A DNA stretch of 64,000 nt from CAYLLN01 sp040901775 (GTDB lineage: Bacteria; Planctomycetota; Planctomycetia; Pirellulales; Pirellulaceae): positions 1-64,000 of the forward strand of contig JBBDYF010000278.1 of assembly GCA_040901775.1 (NCBI GenBank), given 5' to 3'. Both the position numbers and the translations under genes were made by a program. Shown here piece by piece: positions 52,526 to 61,400 of this stretch (position 1 is the first letter of the stretch; every line of letters starts with the position of its first letter). The notes beneath the pieces are model-generated. The model did not search any database and was not told where the DNA came from. It saw only the letters and a program-made list of their open reading frames with translations.

Positions 52526-53230
52526 ATGGGCGCGATCAACATGTGCTATGCGATCAAGCAGTCGGTTGGGCAAGGCGGAAAGAACGATCCCCACGACGTG
52601 CAGATTGTCCAAGAGCTGCTCATGAAGAACGGGGCGCTTGCGACTCGGCCGTTTTGCTATGACGCGATGACTCTCATCCAGGCGATCAAACAGTTTCAGA
52701 AGGGATTCATGCTGAACCCGGACGGCAAAGTCGATCCCAAGGGGACGACGTTCGAGCGGTTGCAGGGCTTGGGGCTGGTGGAAATGCCCGCCGGCGGAGG
52801 CACGGGCTGGTACCGGTACGACACCGGTGATATGAGCAAATCGCGGATCTCGCACTTCGGGACGGCAAACACGGTTCAAGCCGTGTGCGACATCGCAAGA
52901 TCGTTTGCCACGGGACTGCCGGGATTCCCGATCGGCGTAGGCGATTTGAGCTCGGCCATGGGGACCAACCTGGGAAGGCACTCGACTCACCTGAAGGGAC
53001 TCAACGTCGATTTGCGTCCCTTGCGCAAAGACGGCGCTCAACAGCCCACAAACATCAACGACACACAGTACAGCCGAGAACACACGCTGCTGCTCGTCGA
53101 TGCTTTCCTTGCCCACCGGAACGTGGATCGACTGCTGTTCAACGATACGGACATCATCAGCAAGCGCAAGCCGCGCGTACAATCGAGTCCCGGGCACGAC
53201 AATCACTTGCACATCATCCTGAAAAGCTGA
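52526..53230 (+). CDS. Peptidoglycan-binding plus LAS-type (MepA/M15-like) endopeptidase
   Basis: 234 residues without a signal peptide. The N-terminal 85 residues resemble a peptidoglycan-binding helical domain (DPHDVQIVQELLMKNGAL, IQAIKQFQKGFMLNPDGKVD, with the typical P(D)G.VDP..T). The C-terminal part shows LAS-family metal sites: GRHSTHLKGLNVDLRP with H152, H155 and D162, and GHDNHLHI with H224, H227 and H229. These proteins cut peptide cross-links in the cell wall. In the T6SS island it could be a wall-degrading cargo or, like Acinetobacter TagX, a local peptidoglycan opener needed for assembly. The lack of a signal peptide favours export by the T6SS itself. It follows tagJ by 131 bases; no immunity gene is evident. 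Confidence 0.75.
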   Translation: MGAINMCYAIKQSVGQGGKNDPHDVQIVQELLMKNGALATRPFCYDAMTLIQAIKQFQKGFMLNPDGKVDPKGTTFERLQGLGLVEMPAGGGTGWYRYDTGDMSKSRISHFGTANTVQAVCDIARSFATGLPGFPIGVGDLSSAMGTNLGRHSTHLKGLNVDLRPLRKDGAQQPTNINDTQYSREHTLLLVDAFLAHRNVDRLLFNDTDIISKRKPRVQSSPGHDNHLHIILKS

Positions 53231-53367
53231 TCGCCTGCGACACGCGGAATGCTCGTGCCGCAGGCCCTTGGTTAGGCAGCGGGAGAGCGGTGCAGAGGCT
53301 GCTCGAAATTCGGATGTACATGGCGGATTAAGGTTTTGCAAACGCAGCAATTCCACGCGGTGATTCC

Positions 53368-54183
53368 ATGTCTGACGCACCCACTACCGGCTCCGCCAAA
53401 GTCGCCGTTCAGGCCGTGATCGGCAATTGTCAGCTCAATGTGTCGGTCACCGTTCCGGCGGGGCCAACGCGACTGGACGACCTGGTTCCGCTGCTGCAAA
53501 TTCTCTCCGACCGGGTGGTGGCCTCGGCCGAGGACGAGGCGCAAAAGCAGGGACGGGCGGTTTCGTGCCGCAAGGGGTGCGGCGCTTGCTGCCGGCAACT
53601 CGTGCCGATTTCGCCGGTCGAGGCCCGGCATGTCGCGCGCCTGGTCGCCGGGATGCCCGAACCTCGTCAGGCCGAGATTCGCAGTCGTTTTGCCGCCGCC
53701 CGGCAAAGGCTGGAATCGACGGGCCTGTGGCAACGACTGGAGACCCGCCAAGCCTGGCCGGAAGCGCAGGTTCCCGACATCGGGCTCGAATACTTCCGGC
53801 AAGGCATTGCTTGTCCCTTTCTGGAAGACGAATCGTGCTCGATCCATCCCGATCGGCCGATGGCCTGCCGCGAATACCTGGTTACCTCGCCGGCCGAGAA
53901 CTGCTCGAACCCCACGCCCCAATCGGTCGAATGGTTGCCGCTGCCGGCGAAAGTTTGGACCGCCGCGGCCTGGTGCGAACCTGGCACGGCGCAAGACCGG
54001 TATTTGAACTGGGTTCCCTTGATCCAATCGTTGGACTGGTCGGCCGGGCGCTCTGAGCCACCGCCGGACAAATCGGGCCCCGAGTTGGTGCGGCAAGTGT
54101 TCGAGCGTCTGGCTGGCCCCCCTTTGCAAAGCACTGCCGCCGCGCCGCGGGCGCCCGTCCCCACTTCGGAACACCTCGCATGA
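53368..54183 (+). CDS. YkgJ-type cysteine-cluster (zinc/iron-chelating) protein
   Basis: 271 residues. The core CRKGCGACCRQLVPISPVEA, followed by ACPFLEDESCSIHPDRPMAC and REY, is the YkgJ family pattern of eight or so cysteines thought to bind a metal or Fe-S cluster. The N-terminal 60 residues are unrelated beta-rich sequence and the C-terminus is loop-rich. Family members often neighbour methyltransferases or maturation enzymes; here the stop overlaps the ATG of a methyltransferase gene (ATGA at 54180-54183), so the two act or at least are made together. Function unknown. Confidence 0.8.
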   Translation: MSDAPTTGSAKVAVQAVIGNCQLNVSVTVPAGPTRLDDLVPLLQILSDRVVASAEDEAQKQGRAVSCRKGCGACCRQLVPISPVEARHVARLVAGMPEPRQAEIRSRFAAARQRLESTGLWQRLETRQAWPEAQVPDIGLEYFRQGIACPFLEDESCSIHPDRPMACREYLVTSPAENCSNPTPQSVEWLPLPAKVWTAAAWCEPGTAQDRYLNWVPLIQSLDWSAGRSEPPPDKSGPELVRQVFERLAGPPLQSTAAAPRAPVPTSEHLA

Positions 54184-55715
54184 TCGAAGCTGCCGTTACC
54201 AGCTATGACGATGTGCCGTACGACAGTAAGCCGCTCTACTCGACGCACCCCGATTGCCTGGCGACGGCGGCCCGACTGCGCGGCTTGCCCGCTGCCTCGT
54301 CCCGAAGTTGCCGGGTGCTGGAACTCGGCTGCGCGACCGGCGGCAATCTTATTCCGATGGCTTACACGCTTCCCGGCAGCCGGTTCGTCGGGGTGGATCT
54401 TTCGGCTTCGCAAATCGATCGAGCGAAAGACCAGGCCCAACGGCTTGGTTTGGCCAATATCGACCTGCATGCCGCCAGCATCGCCGCGATCGACGCTTCC
54501 TGGGGCTCGTTCGACTTCGTGATCTGCCACGGGGTTTTTTCCTGGGTTCCCCCAGAAATTCAGGACCACATTTTGTGGATCTGCCGCGAGCTTTTGACGC
54601 CCCACGGCGTGGCCTATGTCAGCTACAACACCTATCCCGGCTGGCATTTGCGCAGCGTGGTGCGGGATCTGATGAGGTTTCATGCGGCCCGGTTTGACGA
54701 TCCGCAAACGAAGGTCCAGCAAGCGCGCTCGATTCTCGCATTCATGGCCGAGTCTTCGACGGGTCTGGCCGGCACGCTGGCCCAGGTGCTGGCCAGTGAA
54801 GCTGAACTGCTTAAAGACGCTCCCGACTATTACGTGTTTCACGAGCATTTGGAAGAAGCAAACCAGCCGCTCTACTTTCACCAATTCATCGGCAAAGCCC
54901 GCGCCGCGGGTCTAGCGTATCTGGGCGAGGCCTGGCACCATACGCAGTTCGACAACTTCGAGCCCCAGGTACAGGAAACGCTGCAAGCGCTGTCCACTGA
55001 CCTGATCGAGATGGAACAGTTTGCCGACTACCTGACGGGGCGCACCTTCCGACGGACGCTGCTCTGCCATGCCGAGGCGCCGGTCTGCCACACGCCCGAT
55101 CCGACGGTCCTCGACCAGCTTTACCTGACCGCCCTGGCGCAACCCGCGAGCGATCAGCCCGCTGTCGCTTCGTCCGCCAGCGCGAGCTTTCGCCTGGACG
55201 ACGGAACCGTGGCATCGACTAACATCCCGATCATGAAGGCCGCGCTGGTGGAGCTATATCGGCAATGGCCGGCGGCGGTTCCCTTTCAGGGACTGGTCGC
55301 CAGCGCCGTTCGCGACGCCGAAATCGTCCCTGAGTCTCAAGCGACGACGCCTGCCGTCCTGGCGGCCTTGCTGGTTCGCGGCTATCTGAGCCACTTGGTC
55401 GCCATCCACAGCGAACCGTTCCAGTTCGCACGCAAGGTCAGCGACCGCCCGCGGGCCAGCGGCGTCGCCCGCATGTTGGCGGCCGAGCGCTCGCTGGTGC
55501 CCAATCTTCGGCACCGGCTGGTTGGAATTTCGCCTACCGAGCGGCTCGTTCTGCAAGCCGCCGATGGCACCCGCAGCCTGGACGAGATCGCAGGCGAGGT
55601 AGCGCCGCACTTGGTCACCGCGCGACCGGAGAGCGCCCCGCACGATTCGCAGGATCGCCAACAGGTGCAAGACGCGCTGCACAGGCTCGCTCGCTGCGCA
55701 CTGTTCGAAGCCTGA
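54180..55715 (+). CDS. SAM-dependent methyltransferase with regulatory domain (protein lysine methyltransferase-like)
   Basis: 511 residues. Motif I is CRVLELGCATGGNLIPMAYT, followed by FVGVDLSASQIDRAKDQAQR and FDFVICHGVFSWVP, YVSYNTYPGWHLRSVVRDLM. This combination and the long C-terminal part with winged-helix-like repeats match the family with a methyltransferase regulatory domain, known best from rickettsial protein lysine methyltransferases that modify outer-membrane proteins. The HGVFSWVP and SYNTYPGW stretches are particularly characteristic. Its substrate here is unknown; a surface protein is possible. It is translationally coupled to the YkgJ-type gene. Confidence 0.85.
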   Translation: MIEAAVTSYDDVPYDSKPLYSTHPDCLATAARLRGLPAASSRSCRVLELGCATGGNLIPMAYTLPGSRFVGVDLSASQIDRAKDQAQRLGLANIDLHAASIAAIDASWGSFDFVICHGVFSWVPPEIQDHILWICRELLTPHGVAYVSYNTYPGWHLRSVVRDLMRFHAARFDDPQTKVQQARSILAFMAESSTGLAGTLAQVLASEAELLKDAPDYYVFHEHLEEANQPLYFHQFIGKARAAGLAYLGEAWHHTQFDNFEPQVQETLQALSTDLIEMEQFADYLTGRTFRRTLLCHAEAPVCHTPDPTVLDQLYLTALAQPASDQPAVASSASASFRLDDGTVASTNIPIMKAALVELYRQWPAAVPFQGLVASAVRDAEIVPESQATTPAVLAALLVRGYLSHLVAIHSEPFQFARKVSDRPRASGVARMLAAERSLVPNLRHRLVGISPTERLVLQAADGTRSLDEIAGEVAPHLVTARPESAPHDSQDRQQVQDALHRLARCALFEA

Positions 55716-55769
55716 CTGACGCGCGCGTCTGGATTCTATTTACGATGTCATTCGGGCCGCGCGAACGGC

Positions 55770-56211
55770 AAGAATCCGAAGTGGACGTATTGACAGGATC
55801 TTCGCGAACACGTACAATTTCGTCCAGGTATGTGGCGCGGAGCCTGCGCGCCGCTCTTTGGCAACTTGGTAGATCGTTAAAGCGACAGTGCCCTGCGACA
55901 GTGCCCTGCGGCGATCCCGGCCTTGCTCTCGGCTCGACGGCCCGCGATTCAAACGCCAAGGCGCAGAGAGGCGCAGAGAGGCGCAAGGGGTTAAGTAGAG
56001 CAGAAGGTTTCCCCGTGCGGGACGCGCCGAATGCATCCGTCGAACGGACTTGGGGTTGGCGAGTTCGGCTCGTTTCGCTGATCGGTCCGATCAGCAAAAC
56101 GGGGTTTGGCGTTTCGCTAATCACGACGCAAGTGCTGCAACTCCAACGAGTTGCAAGTGATTAGCGAAACCGGCGCTGTCGAAAAAAAGGCATAAACGAT
56201 TAGCGAAACTC
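55770..56211 (+). ncRNA. Structured non-coding element, copy B (candidate small RNA)
   Basis: This is the second copy of the element at 15640-16012. Conserved parts: GAAGTG.ACGTATTGACA, promoter, hairpin GGCGCG/CGCGCC (55834-55852), TTGGCAACTTGGT, then a variable middle with two tandem duplications (CGACAGTGCCCTG at 55883-55908; GCGCAGAGAG at 55961-55985), then the 3' half from about 56067. There GCTGATCGG/CCGATCAGC form one hairpin, and GTTTCGCTAATCAC (56111-56124) pairs exactly with 56157-56170 around an inner hairpin (56137-56154). A further GATTAGCGAAAC follows at 56198-56209. It lies between the methyltransferase gene and the gene at 56543. Confidence 0.5.
55790..55818 (+). promoter_or_regulatory. 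Near-consensus sigma-70 promoter in element copy B
   Basis: TTGACA (55790-55795), a 17-base spacer and TACAAT (55813-55818), in the same context as copy A. Both hexamers and the spacing are kept although the spacer bases differ, which argues that promoter function is selected. Confidence 0.6.
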
Positions 56212-56542
56212 ACCCCCGTGCCGCCAACGGAGGAGGTCTATTCAAACCTACTTTCAAGACACTCACACCTGCCGGCGATCGGTTAGCTGCTAGCTCGAAA
56301 CCGGCCCACGGCTCGATAGTCTGGGTAAGCCGTGCGGGGGCCGCTATTTCTTTTTCTGGTCTAGGGCGTCCGTGCCGATTGTACCACTCTAGGACGGTCC
56401 TGTATTTCGCGCGAGTGCTGCGCGGCCCGTTCGATCCGGTGGCGCAGCAGTGGCGGGTTGGTTGCCGACGTCAACCTTCCGCCGGGCGACGCGCCAGGTC
56501 CGCAGCCGTTCAGATTCAGCGCGGTGGGTGAGGAGCTATTCC

Positions 56543-58180
56543 ATGTCGATTCGAAAAGCGGCGATTGGGTTGACCTTCGGGACGGCCATCTGGACCGTGG
56601 CGGTCACCGCCATGGCGCAAGTCCCTGCCCGCCCGCCAGCGAGCGTGTGGAGCTTTCTCGGTATCCCACAGGCCTACAAGCACGTCCACGACAATACCTT
56701 CAACCGCACGGGCAAACATCCGGGTCTCGAGCGGAAGCCCCCCCTCGCGCCGATCGGTGCGCTGGAGAACCTCGAGTCGCCGAATCCGGCAATCAAAAAA
56801 GCGGCCGAGATCAAACAGCAGGAAGACCTGAAGAAGCAAAAGATCAAAGCCGTCAAATACCTCGCCGCGATCGGTTGCGGCTGCTACAACCGCGACGGCA
56901 GCATCACCGACGCCATGATTAAGGCGATGGACGACTGCACCGAGGAAGTCCGCTACGAAACCATTCTGGCGATCACCGAAGTCGCCAACGAAGAGATGTG
57001 CGAAAACTGCCAACTGCGCAGTTGTTGCAGCGAAGAGATTTCGAACAAGCTGTACGAGCTGGCTTACGAACGGGACGAAACGGGTTGCTTTCTGGAACCG
57101 TCCGAGCGGGTGCGGCTGGCCGCGGCCGAAGCGCTCCGGTCGTGCTGCCCGGGCACGGACGACGGATTCATGGTTCTGGAAGGACAACCCTATTTGGAAC
57201 CGCGGCAACCCGGCGGCGAGCGTCCCGGCGTGGACCCGCTGCGCGGAGGCGAACGCCCCGGCGATGCGTTTCCCGAGGCGCCGCTGGAGGCCGTGCCGCC
57301 GCCCGATCCGGTCCCCACGCCTGCCAGCGAGCCGACCGCCACGCGTCCCCGTTCGAGCCGGCGTACCGCGACGATGTATGGCCGCTGGCCTGCTCCATCG
57401 GCCAGTACGCGAGTTGCACGCCCCAGCGAGAAAACCGTGGCCGTCGGACCCCCCGTGGCGCTCGAAGATCAGCATTTGCCGGCTGCCCCGCTGCTCGAAC
57501 GCCAGGTGAACTACACGAAGCCTGCAATGTCTTCCGTTGAACAGACGCAGGACGAAAGCCCCACCCAGACGCTGGCGCCGCTCGTGCGACTCCCTCCGGT
57601 AAGCGCACCGCCGGTCAAGGTGGTCGCCCCCGTTGTGTCGGCCAAATCCTCAGGCACTCTGGCGCCGATTGTGCCTGCCTCCGCGGCAACGCCGACGCGT
57701 TACCCCGAAGCCGCGCCGGCGCCGGTGACATCGGCAGTCGTGGAGACGAAAGCGGCCCCCGCATCGCTCTTTCCGCTTCCTCCCGTTCCCACGGTCGTCG
57801 CCGCAAAGCCCGTTCGCGTGACGGCGGCGTCGAGAGGTTCGTCGCGGAGCGCTCTGCGTCCCTTCCCGAAAGCCGTCGAAACGCGAGCCTCTGCGCGGAA
57901 CACCGCCGAGCGGAAGCTGCCGGGGGCGGAATTTGGCACGGGCGTCGTCACATCGGTGCGAATGCGCGATGGCTTGGCTTTCCTGGAGTTTCAAGACAAC
58001 GCCACCGTTCCGCCCGGATCGGTGCTGCGGGCCTATCACGAGTACGCCCTGGCAAACCGCAAGGCGATCTGCGACTTGGAAGTTGTGCGCACCCAGCCGG
58101 GAGCGGCGATTGCCAGGCCGCGAGCCGGCAGCCAGATCGGAGAGCTGTCGGTCGGAGATCAGGCGATCGTCCTGCGATAA
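56543..58180 (+). CDS. Exported Cys-containing HEAT-like protein with Pro/Ala-rich middle
   Basis: 545 residues. The ATG at 56543 follows GAGGAG at seven bases. Signal peptide: MSIRKAAIGLTFGTAIWTVA..AMA. The first domain (to about 215) is helical and HEAT-like (KYLAAIGCGCYNRDGSITDA, EEVRYETILAITEVANEEMC, ERVRLAAAEALRSCC) with many cysteines (CGCY, CENC, SCC). A long Pro/Ala/Val-rich unstructured part follows (about 220-450), then a small C-terminal beta domain (GTGVVTSVRMRDGLAFLEFQ, GSQIGELSVGDQAIVL) of the type seen in exported envelope proteins. Such Cys/HEAT proteins appear to be planctomycete-specific; the role is unknown. It precedes the giant vWA protein on the same strand. Confidence 0.65.
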   Translation: MSIRKAAIGLTFGTAIWTVAVTAMAQVPARPPASVWSFLGIPQAYKHVHDNTFNRTGKHPGLERKPPLAPIGALENLESPNPAIKKAAEIKQQEDLKKQKIKAVKYLAAIGCGCYNRDGSITDAMIKAMDDCTEEVRYETILAITEVANEEMCENCQLRSCCSEEISNKLYELAYERDETGCFLEPSERVRLAAAEALRSCCPGTDDGFMVLEGQPYLEPRQPGGERPGVDPLRGGERPGDAFPEAPLEAVPPPDPVPTPASEPTATRPRSSRRTATMYGRWPAPSASTRVARPSEKTVAVGPPVALEDQHLPAAPLLERQVNYTKPAMSSVEQTQDESPTQTLAPLVRLPPVSAPPVKVVAPVVSAKSSGTLAPIVPASAATPTRYPEAAPAPVTSAVVETKAAPASLFPLPPVPTVVAAKPVRVTAASRGSSRSALRPFPKAVETRASARNTAERKLPGAEFGTGVVTSVRMRDGLAFLEFQDNATVPPGSVLRAYHEYALANRKAICDLEVVRTQPGAAIARPRAGSQIGELSVGDQAIVLR

Positions 58181-58448
58181 CGCCAGTGGTCGCGCCGCTC
58201 GAATCGGCGCCAGCCCGGCCAGTTTCAGCATCGGCAGACCTTTCAGGCCTTCAATCGGGCGGCTTCGTCGCGAACCGCCGGCACGGGTTCGATTGCCGCG
58301 TGGCGCACCCGCGGCTAGCGATCGGTCGCGGGGCCGGCCGCTTGCATCGCAGGCCCCGGTCGGCCATTCTTAGGACGTTCCAGCAATCCGGTCGATCGCC
58401 GACCGGCCTTCCAGTGCCGTCGGGCGCTCGTATCGCCGGAGAAATGAC

Positions 58449-61400
58449 GTGAACGCTGCACCGGATGACGCTTCCGCGAGAAAGCCCGCGGCAAAATCCA
58501 AAAGCCCGGCCTGGATGGGAAGCAAGCCCGCCGCCAAGTCGCGCGGCGCGGTCTCCGCTTGGAAGCCGGCGTCCCAAAAGCAGCAGGATGAAGAGTCGCG
58601 GCGGCGTCTGGTCCGAATCTTCGTCACGAGCAGCGCCGTGCTGCTCTTGCTGGGCTTTATCGCGTATCTGTTGTTCAAGCCGCAAGCGACAACCCTCGTT
58701 GTATTTCGCGCAACGACCTATCCGCTGCAAATGCCGCCGCTGGCGTTTGCGAAGGAAGACGAGGCGTTGCTGGCGCGAATCAGCCCGCAGAATCTGCAGT
58801 TGCAGGGTGGCGCGGGAATTCCTTTCGATTCCAAGGGCTCGCTCGAGCCGCTCCGCGAACAGTTGAAGCGGGCCGCGGGCGGACGGCTCAATCCGTTTGC
58901 CTGGCTGCAAGATGCGGTGATCGTCTATGTTGCCGCCCACGGCGTAGTGAACGAACAAGGCGCGGCCTGCCTGGTGCCGCCGCAAGGCGATCCGTTCGAC
59001 AGTCGCACCTGGCTGACCTTGAGCGATGTACTGCAAGCGATTGCCGAGGAGCCCGCACTCGAAGGCAAGAAAAAGCTGCTCGTGCTCGATTGCCAGCGAG
59101 TTTTGTCGTGTTGGCGAAGCGGGCTGCTCAACAATCGTTTCGCTCAGGCGCTCCAGGCCAGCGTCGCGGCAACCGACGACGACGATCTGTACGTGCTGAC
59201 GGCCGCGGCAGCCGACCAGGTCGCCTGGCCGGCGCCCGAACTGCGGGGTACGGTGTTCGGCCATTTTTTGGCTCGCGGCTTGGGCGGCGAAGCGCGAGCT
59301 GGCCGAGGGCGATCGAAAACGGTCACGCTGGGGCAGCTTTACGCCTATCTCAGCAAGCAAGTGGATGGCTACGTCTTTCATCGGCGGGGCGTTCACCAGC
59401 AGCCGGTGCTGCTGCACGCGCGCCAGGGTCAACTAACCATCGACAACAAACTGCTCGTTGGCAGCAATCCACAAGATCGAGCGCCTCGCGATCACGATTT
59501 CGCGATCGCCTATGTCGATCTCGGCGCAGCGACGGCCGACTGGAAAGAAGCACGCAGTGAATTTGACCCGCTGCGCCATGCCCAGTCGCTGCTGGAAGGG
59601 CCGGGCAAAGCCCCGCCAGCGTCCACCGCGAAACAAGTGTCGTTGCAATCGGTTTGGGATCTGCTCGACCAGCGGCAAGGCTACAGCGTCGATCCGGTTC
59701 TCTGGGCGTCGGTGCAACAGCGGCTGGCGGCGATCGAAGAGCGAATCCTGGCTGGCGAAGAGTACCAAACGGCTCTGCCGCTGCACCTGCAATCACTCGC
59801 GAGCGACCTCAATTCACAAAAATGGCTGCCCGCCGGCAAACGTCCGCGCCTCAGCCTCGCCTCGGTTGCCCATCGCGATTCGGCCACGGATGCATCGCAA
59901 AACGCTCTCCAACTGCTCGCAGCCTGGTCGCAGGCCGGCGAGCCTGCCAAGCGGCGCGAATTGCTGGCGAAGCAGGCGTCGCGGACGGCCACGATTCGAG
60001 ACTTTTATTCTCTCGCGGCTTCCGAGAGTGGACTGCCGGACAAGGGATTAAAGTCGTTGACTGAAATCCTGGGACAGATGCCGCTCGATCCTGGCGGTGA
60101 ACTGGTCGAAAGCCACTTCGTTACCTTGCTCGACCGCGCCAACGGCCTGGCGGACGCGCCACTGACCCCGGATCAGGTATCCAGCGCCTTGGCTGCTCGA
60201 AAATCGGCCGAGCAGACGGCTTTGCCGGCCGACGATCGTGTGCATTACGCGATCCAGCGGCTCGTCAACGCGGCGGATGAGAAACGAAGGGCAGCGGAAG
60301 ATCAGCTCTACCTCCGCGACAACGCCTTTGCCGCTCTGGTGAAGCAGTGCCTTGAGGGTGACGCCAAGACCGTCGGCTATGCCGAGATTCAACAGCGCAG
60401 CGGCGAGTTGGTCGAAGCCTATCGGTTCCGCGACCAGGTATGGTCTGAGCTTCCATTCCTGGCCGAATGGAACTTTCTGCGGTGGCGTCTGGCGGAGGCG
60501 GGCAATGCCGAATCAAAGTGGCTGGCCATTGCCCCGCGGGAATTGGTCGAGCTGCTGAGGGGAACGATCGCGTTGGACGATCGGCTGCAAGTGCTCGCCG
60601 ACGATCGTGAAGGGGGCGCTGTCTGGCTCGGCAAGTATGAAGCCTGCCGACGAGCGGCTGGTGAGTTGAAAGAGTCCTGGCAACGGGCGCGTGCCGGGCT
60701 CGACGCCGTCAATCCGCGACTGCCGGAAGTGGAAGACCATTACAGCCTGCCGGCGGATGTTTTCAACGTCGAATTGGCCATGCGGACGCCGCTACTCCCG
60801 CCCGGCACCGGCAAACAGATGCTGGGAAAGTATCTGGCTACCTTGCAGCACTGGGCGGAGGAACCCCTGGCGGTCGAACTGCCCGAACCGGCAGAGCCAA
60901 CCCTGACGGCAGCGAACACCTTTACGTCAGGAGCGCGACCCTTTCTCGAAGAGTTGCACCGTGCGCTCTATTTCGAATTTGGTTCGCTCCCCTACGATCA
61001 GCACACGGTCGCCACGTCCTGGGACGACAAGCAAAGTGCCGATGTGGTATTTCGCCGCCCCGTCGGGGATGGCGACCAGGCTTGGGGCCGGCTGCGGAAG
61101 CTGCTCTTGAATTACGATGCTCAGATGCAAAAGGAGCCGCAGCCGGCTTGGAATGCGACTCAATCGGCGCTCGATGGTTCTCGCGAGCTTCGTCGCTGGG
61201 ACCGCCGCGCCCGTCTGGCGGCACCCTGGCTTTGCTGCTTCGAGCCGGAACTTACCTTGGCGAAAGGAGCGAATCATCCGACCCCCAGCCGCTGGTTGCA
61301 GGAGTACGATGCCGCGCACCGAATCTCCTGGCACGCCTATCGCCTGCTGCAAGACTTTTGGGGTGGCGGTTCAACGGTGTCCGCGGATTCCCCGCCCTAT

